A stretch of 9,488 nt of DNA from Sphaerochaeta sp. (GTDB lineage: Bacteria; Spirochaetota; Spirochaetia; Sphaerochaetales; Sphaerochaetaceae). Location of the stretch: contig DMAO01000197.1 of NCBI GenBank assembly GCA_003446545.1, forward strand, positions 1 to 9,488, given 5' to 3'. Below are positions 1 to 6,857 of the stretch, piece after piece. The notes beneath the pieces are model-generated. The model worked only from the letters and a program-made list of their open reading frames with translations, was not told the origin of the DNA and did no database searches. Numbering within the stretch: the stretch's first letter is position 1; every line of letters starts with the position of its first letter. A program made the translations under genes and the position numbers.

Positions 1-1304
1 ATGATCTCCACGGATTTGGCGAAGGTCGCAGGATCCATCAACGTCAGAGCCTGGGACATGGCGCCATTGAAGTTCCAGCCGAAGATCTTTCTCAGCCTCC
101 TCTTGCTGACCTTCTGCGTCCCCCCTATGAGGTCGCTCATCTTCTTGTAGAGCGAGAGGCATGCCTTGTTCAAAATACTCTGGTTGAGGGCTGCATTCCT
201 GTCACTCAGGGCAAGATAATCCTCGCGAAAGACCGTATCAAGGCACCAATGCAGGCTGTTCTCGATATTCCAATGGGAACGTATGCAATGGGCGGCATCA
301 ACGATCTCCTTCAGGCTGGTAAGATAGTAGCGGACCTCGTTCGTCTCCTTGCCGGTGATGTTGTGGATCATCGACTTGTCCATGCATACCAGGGAGGAAG
401 CCTTTTTCCAATCCGAGAACAGGCCTTTCTTCTCACTTGCCGTTAGGGGATACATATAGAAGGACCGCTGCTCCAGCTGGTTGTGGCTGATTTCGCTTGT
501 CATATGGTAGCAGCCGTCGATGACCTTGAGCTTTCCCAGGTTTTCTGCCGTGAATATCGTCTTTGCAAAATCGGCGGCCTTGCTCTGGTTGCCCTTCAGC
601 CCCCCCACATAGTCACCCTTGGCCTCTGCAATGATACCGACGGTCTTGGTCTGCATATGCATGGCATCGAAGGTGACCACCGTGTCCTTGAGGTTCAACC
701 CTGAGAGGATTTGCTGGGCATGGGGTATCTCGTTCGTTTTGGAATCGATTGGCTCGGAGAAAATGCAGGTCTGGGAATCCTGGTCGTAGAAGTTGAGGAT
801 CTGCAGGTCCCTAATCTCCTCTGCCGTGTCGGCCTTGCGTCCGGTACCTCTGAGCTGCTTGCCGTCCACCGAGAGGATCTTCTTTTTGGGAACCGGAAGG
901 TTCAGGGCCTTTCGGATTGCCGAATCCGATTTGGCCAGCTCGTCCACCAGCAAAGAATTCAACTTAGCCGGACTGATGAGCCCGAGGACCCTCCTGAAGG
1001 TATCATGGCTCGGGATAGCCTCCTTGTGGAACAGGCGGCGGTAGAGCCTGTCATTTGACCTCCAGAAATCCACGGTGCCGAGACTGCTCTCCGAACCGGC
1101 CAGGGTGGCCAGGAACATCATGAGGAGAATCTCGTTTAGCGGATAGGTGATGCGTCCCCGGACCCTGCCGTCAGGCACATACCCAAACACATTCAGGAGC
1201 TTGTTCAGGATGCGGACCTGCTTTTCGGTGCCCGCACCCTTGATCTTGATCGTGTGGGAGCTCTGGAACTCCCCAATCTGCATCTTCAGCGTCTTAAAAT
1301 CCAT
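1..1304 (-). CDS. ISAs1-family transposase (DDE), C-terminus cut by window edge
   Basis: Catalyses DNA cleavage and strand transfer for the insertion sequence. The minus-strand frame is open for 434 codons from ATG at 1304-1302 to the window edge, with no stop seen. Residues about 35-120 look like the transposase-associated N-terminal domain (NEILLMMFLATLAGSES, then IPSHDTFRRVLG near 97-108). The DDE fold follows. The first aspartate is D147 in VDGKQLRG and the second is D213 in TFDAMHMQ. DYVGGLKGNQ lies at 231-240. The final glutamate is probably E348 in RSHWNIENSLHW, followed by LDTVFRED at 355-362. These motifs are typical of the H-repeat/ISAs1 group. The start is supported by GGAGG eight bases upstream, inside the accessory gene, whose last 11 bases overlap this gene in another frame. 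This suggests translational coupling. The frame reads intact through a run of seven C at 600-606. At 434 residues it is already as long as or longer than most relatives, so little should be missing. Confidence 0.93.
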   Translation of the reverse strand, partial: MDFKTLKMQIGEFQSSHTIKIKGAGTEKQVRILNKLLNVFGYVPDGRVRGRITYPLNEILLMMFLATLAGSESSLGTVDFWRSNDRLYRRLFHKEAIPSHDTFRRVLGLISPAKLNSLLVDELAKSDSAIRKALNLPVPKKKILSVDGKQLRGTGRKADTAEEIRDLQILNFYDQDSQTCIFSEPIDSKTNEIPHAQQILSGLNLKDTVVTFDAMHMQTKTVGIIAEAKGDYVGGLKGNQSKAADFAKTIFTAENLGKLKVIDGCYHMTSEISHNQLEQRSFYMYPLTASEKKGLFSDWKKASSLVCMDKSMIHNITGKETNEVRYYLTSLKEIVDAAHCIRSHWNIENSLHWCLDTVFREDYLALSDRNAALNQSILNKACLSLYKKMSDLIGGTQKVSKRRLRKIFGWNFNGAMSQALTLMDPATFAKSVEI

Positions 1305-1929
1305 GATGTGTCCCTCCAATCTCAAAAGATATGGCATACTTCGCCGCAAGGTGGGCCAGCCGCTCGGGTATGTCCGAAAGATGCCACCCGCCGTTCACAT
1401 GCACGGCATACAGGTTCGAGGAAAGCGCGAGCACCTCATCGAGCTCAGGGCCAAGGCGGCCCATAAGCTTCGACTCGACCTGTCTCTTCAGTGTTGGGAG
1501 GTATCTCACCTCTGCCTCCTCCAGGTCTCTGACCAAGTCCAGTCCAGGGAAAAGGATGGCAAACCAGCTGCCTTCATATCCATGACGGTAATCCTTGCCC
1601 TCAAGATCAAGGGCAGCCTTCACGAAGAGGACATCCGCATCAAGGCCGAGCCTCTTGGGATGCTTGCGCAGCATGTTGCAAGAGGTTTCGACGACACGGC
1701 AGTAGCCATAGCGAAGGACGCTGATTCCAGGCTTGACAGGCGGCCTCGATGGCAAAAGGCCCTCATGTTCGGTGACAATCCCCAGATATTCGTCACAACG
1801 GAAAACCGGGTAGTTCTTTCCAGCCACCCTCTCCGAGTGCCCCCGGTACAGTGCGTACCCATTTTTGGTCTTTTTCGCATAGATTCCCTTCGTCTTGTAC
1901 TTGAGAACCCAATCAGGTAATGAAGACAT
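1294..1929 (-). CDS. Accessory protein of the insertion sequence, function unknown (211 residues)
   Basis: I do not recognise a named family. The start chosen is ATG at 1929-1927, because AGGAGG lies eight bases upstream; an 18-residue longer frame from 1983 lacks that support. The protein is soluble-looking, with no signal peptide or membrane segment. Residues 1-60 (LPDWVLKYKTKGIYAKK, then YALYRG at 25-30, then DEYLGIVTEHEGLLPSR at 46-62) resemble, from memory, the N-terminal module of IS4/IS1634-like transposases, with a basic start followed by a YxLY...YLGxVT...GLLP pattern. The middle (about 70-155) is mixed helical and charged. The DDE signature is absent, so it cannot be a transposase on its own. 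Its stop (1296-1294) overlaps the transposase start by 11 bases, and the transposase Shine-Dalgarno lies within its last codons. An accessory DNA-binding or regulatory role in transposition is an inference; an unrelated passenger gene is also possible. Confidence 0.85.
   Translation of the reverse strand: MSSLPDWVLKYKTKGIYAKKTKNGYALYRGHSERVAGKNYPVFRCDEYLGIVTEHEGLLPSRPPVKPGISVLRYGYCRVVETSCNMLRKHPKRLGLDADVLFVKAALDLEGKDYRHGYEGSWFAILFPGLDLVRDLEEAEVRYLPTLKRQVESKLMGRLGPELDEVLALSSNLYAVHVNGGWHLSDIPERLAHLAAKYAISFEIGGTHHGF
1313..1317 (-). promoter_or_regulatory. Ribosome binding site of the transposase, inside the accessory gene
   Basis: GGAGG on the minus strand stands eight bases before the transposase ATG, and it is read within the last codons of the upstream accessory gene. 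It fixes the transposase start at 1304. It also implies re-initiation or coupled initiation rather than a ribosomal frameshift. Confidence 0.75.
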
Positions 1930-1937
1930 GGCGTGTG

Positions 1938-1943
1938 CCTCCT
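1938..1943 (-). promoter_or_regulatory. Ribosome binding site of the accessory gene
   Basis: AGGAGG on the minus strand lies eight bases before ATG at 1929-1927. It is the reason for preferring this start over the longer in-frame option at 1983. Confidence 0.75.
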
Positions 1944-1944
1944 G

Positions 1945-1963
1945 TATTAAGTGAAGTTTAATA
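1945..1963. repeat. Small inverted repeat upstream of the accessory gene
   Basis: TATTAA (1945-1950) and TTAATA (1958-1963) are perfect inverted copies separated by seven bases, directly upstream of the accessory gene's ribosome binding site. On the minus strand this A+T-rich stretch could include a -10 element for the insertion sequence or an operator, but no good -35 is at the right distance. Short A+T-rich inverted repeats also arise by chance. Confidence 0.3.
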
Positions 1964-1970
1964 CTCGGCA

Positions 1971-2040
1971 AAAAGAAAAGCAAGTGAAAAGTTGGAGCTC
2001 TCCTGAAAATGAGCTTTTCTTCAACTTTTTCATCTTGCTT
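1971..2040. terminator. Long imperfect hairpin, possible bidirectional terminator or insulator
   Basis: The arm AAGCAAG-TGAAAA-GTTG (1978-1994) pairs with CAAC-TTTTT-CA-T-CTTGCTT (2022-2040), with single-base bulges. Inside it, AGCTC (1996-2000) can pair with GAGCT (2011-2015). An A-rich flank on the left and T-rich arm on the right make it terminator-like on either strand, but the T-run is part of the stem rather than following a G+C-rich one. It sits between two divergent genes, so neither needs it as its own terminator. It may instead shield the insertion sequence from outside transcription, or be the leftover terminator of a gene that lay here before insertion. Confidence 0.4.
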
Positions 2041-2068
2041 GTAAGCTTACGGCACAACAAGTTATAAT
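2039..2068 (+). promoter_or_regulatory. Candidate promoter for the tamB-bamA-mutS run
   Basis: A perfect -10 hexamer TATAAT (2063-2068) has TTGTAA (2039-2044, four of six consensus bases) 18 bases upstream. Transcription would begin near 2075 and leave an untranslated leader of roughly 105 bases before the tamB GTG. The -35 box overlaps the hairpin end and the 10-base palindrome. This is a sigma-70-type prediction by eye. Confidence 0.45.
2041..2050. repeat. Perfect 10-base palindrome
   Basis: GTAAGCTTAC equals its own reverse complement and directly abuts the hairpin arm ending at 2040. It overlaps the -35 region of a candidate tamB promoter, so it could be an operator, or it could mark the edge of the inserted DNA. 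No function can be assigned from sequence alone. Confidence 0.35.
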
Positions 2069-2133
2069 TCGTTATCTACCGTTTGGTGCGTAACTCCTAG
2101 CGGGATTACTCTCCTTTTGTTGTGAAGCAAGTG

Positions 2134-2162
2134 GTGGCAAAAATGGTACAATAGGGTATACT
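2134..2162 (+). promoter_or_regulatory. Second, weaker candidate tamB promoter
   Basis: TATACT (2157-2162) stands 17 bases after GTGGCA (2134-2139, four of six consensus bases). Initiation would fall about 12 bases before the tamB start, leaving little room beyond the ribosome binding site AAAGG near 2168-2172. It is an alternative or addition to the promoter with TATAAT at 2063-2068. Confidence 0.25.
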
Positions 2163-2181
2163 AGGCGAAAGGTTTAATTAG

Positions 2182-5100
2182 GTGAGATATCATACTACGT
2201 TCAAAGATATAGCAGTTTCCACCCTTGTGGTGTTAGCTTGTTTTGGCATCTGCCTGTATGGGATGCTTTTTTTCAGTGTAGTCAACCCCGCCCAACCTTT
2301 TGCCGATTTCCTTGTAGCCAATCTTGACAAGGACGCATCACTCACTTTCAGGGCAAACGGCCTAAAGCGATCTTTTTTCAAAGAAGTCGAGCTGGAGGGC
2401 TTCTCTGTAACACTTGGTGAAAAATCCCCTATCGTATCCGATACCCTGATTATGGATAGGGGAATAGGGGAGTTGTTGCTTTCCTTCTTCGGCAAGGGTA
2501 AAAAGTTCACATTCACGTTGGAACAACCTACAGTTGACATCTCGATGGCAGAATTGGAATCGCTAGGCAGGGGGACAGAGCCTGGAGGTTCTGCCTTGCT
2601 CTCCTCCTGGTTTGCACGCAATTCCCTAGGATTTAGTGCAAACTCGCTGGACGCAAAACTTTCAGGACCTTCCTTCACAGCCTCAATACACCAGGCTGAC
2701 CTTTCTCTTTCGCTTGCACCCGAGCTTACACTTGAATCCTTCAAGGGGGACATCGGGACAACAACAGTCCAATCAGGGCAGGGGCTTCTGCAGTTGGATG
2801 GGATCCACCTGAACATTGACTCTGCTCTGGAGGTAACCGCTGAAGCCAGCTCAGGAATGCTGGACTTTGCAGGGGCAGAAGCCCAATACGAGCAACTGGC
2901 TCTTGCAACCCGACTCCCGTCACTGGACATTTCCCATGAAAAGCTGGGTATAGATTTCTCTTTGGCAAACCTCAAGGTACTCCATCCTTTGCTCGAAGCA
3001 TCCATACCCAAACTCTCTTCCCGCCTTACGTTGGACCGTCTTAGCTTCTCCACCTTGGAGGCCTCCTACGACAAGCTTGATCTGGTATCCGGTAAATATA
3101 TTCTGAGAGCACCCACCTCTACCTTCAACCTTTCACAGGATGAAGGGTCCTTACTGCTAGGGTTTGCCACCAAGGCAGGAGCCCTTCTTACCCTTCAGTA
3201 TGAGGGGTTATCCACGCTACAGACCGACACCCTGATAGGGACTGCCCAGCTAGAGGAGGGTGGGCAGCTCTTTGCAAGGCTTTCCCTGCAACATATCCAT
3301 ACAAACATTGGTAACATATCTATAGACCTCGATCAGGGCCAGTTGGTTTCTGATGCATTCCTTGTCCAAGGAGGAATAGACAAACTTTCCCTTTCCTTGG
3401 AATCCGAAGCGACAGTAGTCTTCTCTGATGCCGGGATAACCCTCTCGTCCCCCCTGTCCGCTTCATTAAGCCTTTATGATGATTTTACCACCCTGTCCAG
3501 TTCACTTTCACTCCCTTCCCTTTCCTCTAATTTGGTGGAGGAGCCTTTCTCCGGTTTGCTGGCTTACCAACACAACCCCCAAGGAGGACAGGTCCAGGGG
3601 AGTCTATCCCATACGGACCAACTTTTGATCAACGCCTTGTACAATCTGCCCAAGGATGAGAAGGGAACCTTCTCCATCCTTGGCAGAATGCAGGATTTCA
3701 CCATTGGTCTGGCAAGACCAACCCTTGAACGCTACGCACCATTTCTCAAACCATACTACTCTGATAGGACACGTCTTACAGGGAACCTCTCGTTTCAATC
3801 GACTCAAGGCACAGGCACCATCCTTGGGTTCGACGGCACTCTCTCCTCTGATCTGGTGCTGCTGGACGCCTCTTTGGGTAACAGGAACCTCAACGCAGGA
3901 TTTACCATCCTGGCAGGCATAGAGGGTGACTCGGTGGTGGTCTCCTCGCTAAACCTTTCCACCTCTGATTTTCGTCTGGCCTACAGTGGCTCGACCGAAC
4001 TCAACTATTGGCTCCCTTCTGGAAATTTGCAACTCTTTGATACAGAGAAAGGGGAGCTGCTTATCTCAGCGAGCTTCTCTCCACTGCCGCCAAACAACTA
4101 TCGGTATGGTATTACCACTCCCTCAGTACCTTCCCTCACCCTAGAAGGAGTCATTGCACGAGAAGGACTGAAAAATCTTATGGGAAATGCCGACTTCTCC
4201 ATATACGGACAGGACTATCCCTTGGATTTCACTTTTTTGCTCCCCACATTGCAGATTGAAATCACAAGCCAGGAGAATCTCTTGGTACAAGCCTACCTTG
4301 CACCCCCCTATCGGGCCAATATTGTAGCTAAAGATCTGACGTTGCCAAAGATAGGGATCCTAGATGGTTCCTCTTTGGATGGGCAGGTGGATTTGCAGTT
4401 CAATGAGGCCGATGATTGGAAGATTGAAGCTACAGATTTCAGTGTCGATTCGTTGCTGTTCAATGAAAAAGAGTATTCTCTGGGTGGATCTGTATTCGTC
4501 TTTCCCTCATCCCTTATGACAAGCAATCTCAAACTGAGAGAAGGCACTTCCCAGTTTGATATGGCCATACAGTACAAGGGCAGTGAATTTCTCAAAACGT
4601 ATCTATCAGAAGGTCTTGCACCTTTCACCTTTACATTTGTCCTGGCCGAAGAGAATGAATCCAAGATATCCCTGGCAATGACAGGGAGCGCTGAAAGGAT
4701 AGAAACCCTTCTTGAGATAAACCAGGTAGGGTTAGAGCGGTTCTATTCTCCTCTATCAGGGGTTTTGCTCAACCTAACGGCGTATGGGTATACTGATTTT
4801 AAGAAAATGGTCAGCATGGATGGGAAGCTTGGTTTGGCTGGCCCACTTTTCTCCTTCACCTCTGATCTGAGTGCAACCGATACGCAATTGAGGATAGAAC
4901 ATGGCCTTTTCGAACAGGGGACACTTGTCTTCAGGGGCATTGAGCTCAGTTTGGATGCCAAGGAGGGATTGCTCCTCTCTCGAGGAAGGGTAGAACATAC
5001 CAGGACCCTCCCCTATACCGTGCAGACTTCACACAGTGAAATCTCACTCTCCATACCTTTTGTTCCCCCTGGCTCCCTGTTTGATATGCAAAGGGTCATG

Positions 5101-6837
5101 CGGGATTTGCCACGCAATGGCTTGGGTGGAAACCTCACCATCGGGGACCTGTTGATCTTCGGTGAAAAGGGTATTGCTGAAGGAAGCTACAGCTTCAGGT
5201 ACAAGGATAGCAAAGCAACTGTATCCAGTTCCTTGCTCTCCCTAAGCTATGATACAAAGGATGGGACGGTCCAAGCCAACGTGGACAAGGATTTTGGCAT
5301 CGGAATCGATCTCCAAGGATGGATCCGCCCTGACGAGCTATACCTTAAGGCAGAGAACATCTATTTCCCGCTTACAATGCTGAACAGACTGTTAGAAAAA
5401 CCCATCTTCAGCTTCAAGGATGGGATAGTCCAGGGAGAGGTCATCCTTGGTGGCACTTTGGTAAAACCCAAGGCATATGGGCAGCTCTCCCTCGACTCCT
5501 CTTCCATGGAGCTTTTTTGGCTACCTAAGGATATCATTTCGGTCAGAGGAGCCACCGTTTCCCTTGATGGCTCTAAGGCAACAAGCCCGACTATCCCTTT
5601 CTTTTCCACCAATAAGGAAACCGGTGTTACCGTACGGGGACTTGTAAGTGTGCGAGCTGATTTCGATGGCCTCAATCTTACAAGCTATGAGATAGACGCC
5701 CGCTCGACTGAGGGCCAGGTCTTCCTGTTTATTCCCATAGTGGATATAGATACAGAAATACAATCCTACGCAAAAGGCTCTTTAAACCTCTTTGGGATTG
5801 GGACCCAGGTCTGGTTATCGGGTGTGGCTACAGTGGAGAACGCCATCATCAGTTTAGGGATTCGGGACCTTCCTTCCTGGTATGTTCCCACTGGCACGAC
5901 CAGCCTGGACTTCACAATCACAACAGGCAAGAATGTTTCGTTCAACTATCCTAACCAAACAAATCCCTTTCTCAAGGCGACACTTACCGAAAACCAGAGC
6001 GTTGATGTCCTGTTTGACCATGTGACTGGAGATATCTCCCTTGATGGGACATTCACCTTCAGAAGTGGAGAAATCTACTACTTCCAGAAAAACTTCTTCA
6101 TAACCGAGGGATCTCTTGGCCTGCATACTGATGCGCTTTCAGGTTTCTCCACCATACAGCCTAGGATCAACTTACGCGCAAAACTGACCGACTTTGACCG
6201 TCAGGGCGATCGTGTGGATATATTTCTGCTACTTAGGGACTCAAGCCTGAACAACCTCAACCCACAGTTTGAAAGTATCCCGAACAAGGATATCAATGAG
6301 ATATTGGAAATCATGGGCCAGAGCATCCTGCCTACAGGTGCCTATGGGCAGGTCAATCTCTACAGCGTGGTCTCCCTGGCAGCGGCGGCCACCGATGTGG
6401 CGGGAAGGCTTGGGTACCTGAACACAACAAACAACAATGGACTGACAGATTCCATTCGCATCTCCTTGGGTCTGGACCTCTTCAGCCTACGGAGCAACAT
6501 TGTGCAGAACATTCTCTTTGATGCTCTGCCTGGAAGCTCTTTGGGAACAAGTTTCAGCCCACTTGCCAGATATTTGAACAATACGACCATCTTTATGGGG
6601 AAATATATCGGAAAGGATTATTTTCTCCAGGCACTTATCCATCTGAGCGCCACCGACAGATCCAAGATCAAACGCTCGTTTGTAGCCCCTGACCTTGCTA
6701 TCAATCTGGAGCTCTCCATGGAATGGACCAATCCTCTGGCTAGAATCTCATTTTTCACGCAACCGAATGAGTTGTCGATATATAATATTTTCGATACTAT
6801 TGGTTTCAGTGTAACCAAGCGAATAGTTTTGCGGTAA
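2182..6837 (+). CDS. tamB: TamB-like inner-membrane-anchored periplasmic bridge protein (DUF490/AsmA-like)
   Basis: TamB-type proteins span the periplasm as a long beta-groove and act in outer-membrane protein assembly and lipid transport. Residues about 10-34 form one hydrophobic N-terminal anchor (STLVVLACFGICLYGMLFF), and the remaining 1500 or so residues are beta-rich and periplasmic. The C-terminal TamB domain occupies roughly the last 400 residues. It shows SLDGTFTFRSGEIYYF just after residue 1285, ESIPNKDINEILEIMGQ at about 1364-1380, and a YLNNTTIFMGKYIGKDYFL segment near the end, all typical of this domain. At 1551 residues it is somewhat longer than the roughly 1260-residue E. coli TamB. 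The start is GTG at 2182: the codon just before is TAG in the same frame, and AAAGG lies about nine bases upstream. bamA follows after 20 bases with no terminator, so they are probably co-transcribed. In Borrelia, TamB partners BamA rather than a TamA; the same is likely here but inferred. Confidence 0.93.
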   Translation: MRYHTTFKDIAVSTLVVLACFGICLYGMLFFSVVNPAQPFADFLVANLDKDASLTFRANGLKRSFFKEVELEGFSVTLGEKSPIVSDTLIMDRGIGELLLSFFGKGKKFTFTLEQPTVDISMAELESLGRGTEPGGSALLSSWFARNSLGFSANSLDAKLSGPSFTASIHQADLSLSLAPELTLESFKGDIGTTTVQSGQGLLQLDGIHLNIDSALEVTAEASSGMLDFAGAEAQYEQLALATRLPSLDISHEKLGIDFSLANLKVLHPLLEASIPKLSSRLTLDRLSFSTLEASYDKLDLVSGKYILRAPTSTFNLSQDEGSLLLGFATKAGALLTLQYEGLSTLQTDTLIGTAQLEEGGQLFARLSLQHIHTNIGNISIDLDQGQLVSDAFLVQGGIDKLSLSLESEATVVFSDAGITLSSPLSASLSLYDDFTTLSSSLSLPSLSSNLVEEPFSGLLAYQHNPQGGQVQGSLSHTDQLLINALYNLPKDEKGTFSILGRMQDFTIGLARPTLERYAPFLKPYYSDRTRLTGNLSFQSTQGTGTILGFDGTLSSDLVLLDASLGNRNLNAGFTILAGIEGDSVVVSSLNLSTSDFRLAYSGSTELNYWLPSGNLQLFDTEKGELLISASFSPLPPNNYRYGITTPSVPSLTLEGVIAREGLKNLMGNADFSIYGQDYPLDFTFLLPTLQIEITSQENLLVQAYLAPPYRANIVAKDLTLPKIGILDGSSLDGQVDLQFNEADDWKIEATDFSVDSLLFNEKEYSLGGSVFVFPSSLMTSNLKLREGTSQFDMAIQYKGSEFLKTYLSEGLAPFTFTFVLAEENESKISLAMTGSAERIETLLEINQVGLERFYSPLSGVLLNLTAYGYTDFKKMVSMDGKLGLAGPLFSFTSDLSATDTQLRIEHGLFEQGTLVFRGIELSLDAKEGLLLSRGRVEHTRTLPYTVQTSHSEISLSIPFVPPGSLFDMQRVMRDLPRNGLGGNLTIGDLLIFGEKGIAEGSYSFRYKDSKATVSSSLLSLSYDTKDGTVQANVDKDFGIGIDLQGWIRPDELYLKAENIYFPLTMLNRLLEKPIFSFKDGIVQGEVILGGTLVKPKAYGQLSLDSSSMELFWLPKDIISVRGATVSLDGSKATSPTIPFFSTNKETGVTVRGLVSVRADFDGLNLTSYEIDARSTEGQVFLFIPIVDIDTEIQSYAKGSLNLFGIGTQVWLSGVATVENAIISLGIRDLPSWYVPTGTTSLDFTITTGKNVSFNYPNQTNPFLKATLTENQSVDVLFDHVTGDISLDGTFTFRSGEIYYFQKNFFITEGSLGLHTDALSGFSTIQPRINLRAKLTDFDRQGDRVDIFLLLRDSSLNNLNPQFESIPNKDINEILEIMGQSILPTGAYGQVNLYSVVSLAAAATDVAGRLGYLNTTNNNGLTDSIRISLGLDLFSLRSNIVQNILFDALPGSSLGTSFSPLARYLNNTTIFMGKYIGKDYFLQALIHLSATDRSKIKRSFVAPDLAINLELSMEWTNPLARISFFTQPNELSIYNIFDTIGFSVTKRIVLR

Positions 6838-6847
6838 TCAGTTTGAT

Positions 6848-6852
6848 AGGAG
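6848..6852 (+). promoter_or_regulatory. Ribosome binding site deciding the bamA start
   Basis: AGGAG stands five bases before ATG at 6858-6860. A longer frame beginning at TTG 6843 would put this site inside the coding region and add five residues before the signal peptide, so the ATG is preferred. Confidence 0.7.
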
Positions 6853-6857
6853 TCAAC

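Larger units (their letters stand above)
1..1943 (-). mobile_element. Insertion sequence of the ISAs1 family, two genes, partial (left part outside window)
   Basis: The segment carries a DDE transposase of the ISAs1 type preceded by a coupled accessory gene, both on the minus strand. The transposase runs off the left edge, so one end of the element is missing. The right end lies somewhere beyond the accessory gene's ribosome binding site at 1938-1943; the coordinate given is only the minimum extent. I could not see a convincing terminal inverted repeat or target duplication between 1944 and 2181, and with the other end absent none can be matched. Codon third positions are visibly richer in G and C than in tamB, which fits an acquired element. 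Most ISAs1 elements are described with one gene, so the extra gene is unusual. Both frames look intact, so the element may be active. Confidence 0.8.

Noticed and set aside
711..1058. Plus-strand open frame of 115 codons, and an overlapping one at 793-1044
   Set aside because: Both are antisense to the transposase catalytic region (D147 and D213 motifs) and resemble no known protein.
1147..1920. Plus-strand open frame of 257 codons
   Set aside because: It lies antisense to the transposase start and the whole accessory gene, which have clear motifs and ribosome binding sites. It has low-complexity, Arg/Leu-rich content with no recognisable domain; its openness follows from the codon bias of the opposite strand.
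1930..1983. N-terminal extension of the accessory protein from 1983
   Set aside because: The ATG at 1929 has a strong AGGAGG, and the extension would run through the small inverted repeat and the ribosome binding site.
1944..2181. Terminal inverted repeat of the insertion sequence
   Set aside because: No segment has a recognisable ISAs1-type end, and the partner end is outside the window, so no boundary can be claimed.
2190..3053. Minus-strand open frame of 287 codons
   Set aside because: It is the complement of the 5' part of tamB, is Ser/Arg/Pro-rich, and has no ribosome binding site that I could recognise.
6843..6857. Upstream TTG start adding five residues to BamA
   Set aside because: The Shine-Dalgarno AGGAG at 6848-6852 is inside this extension and correctly spaced for ATG at 6858.
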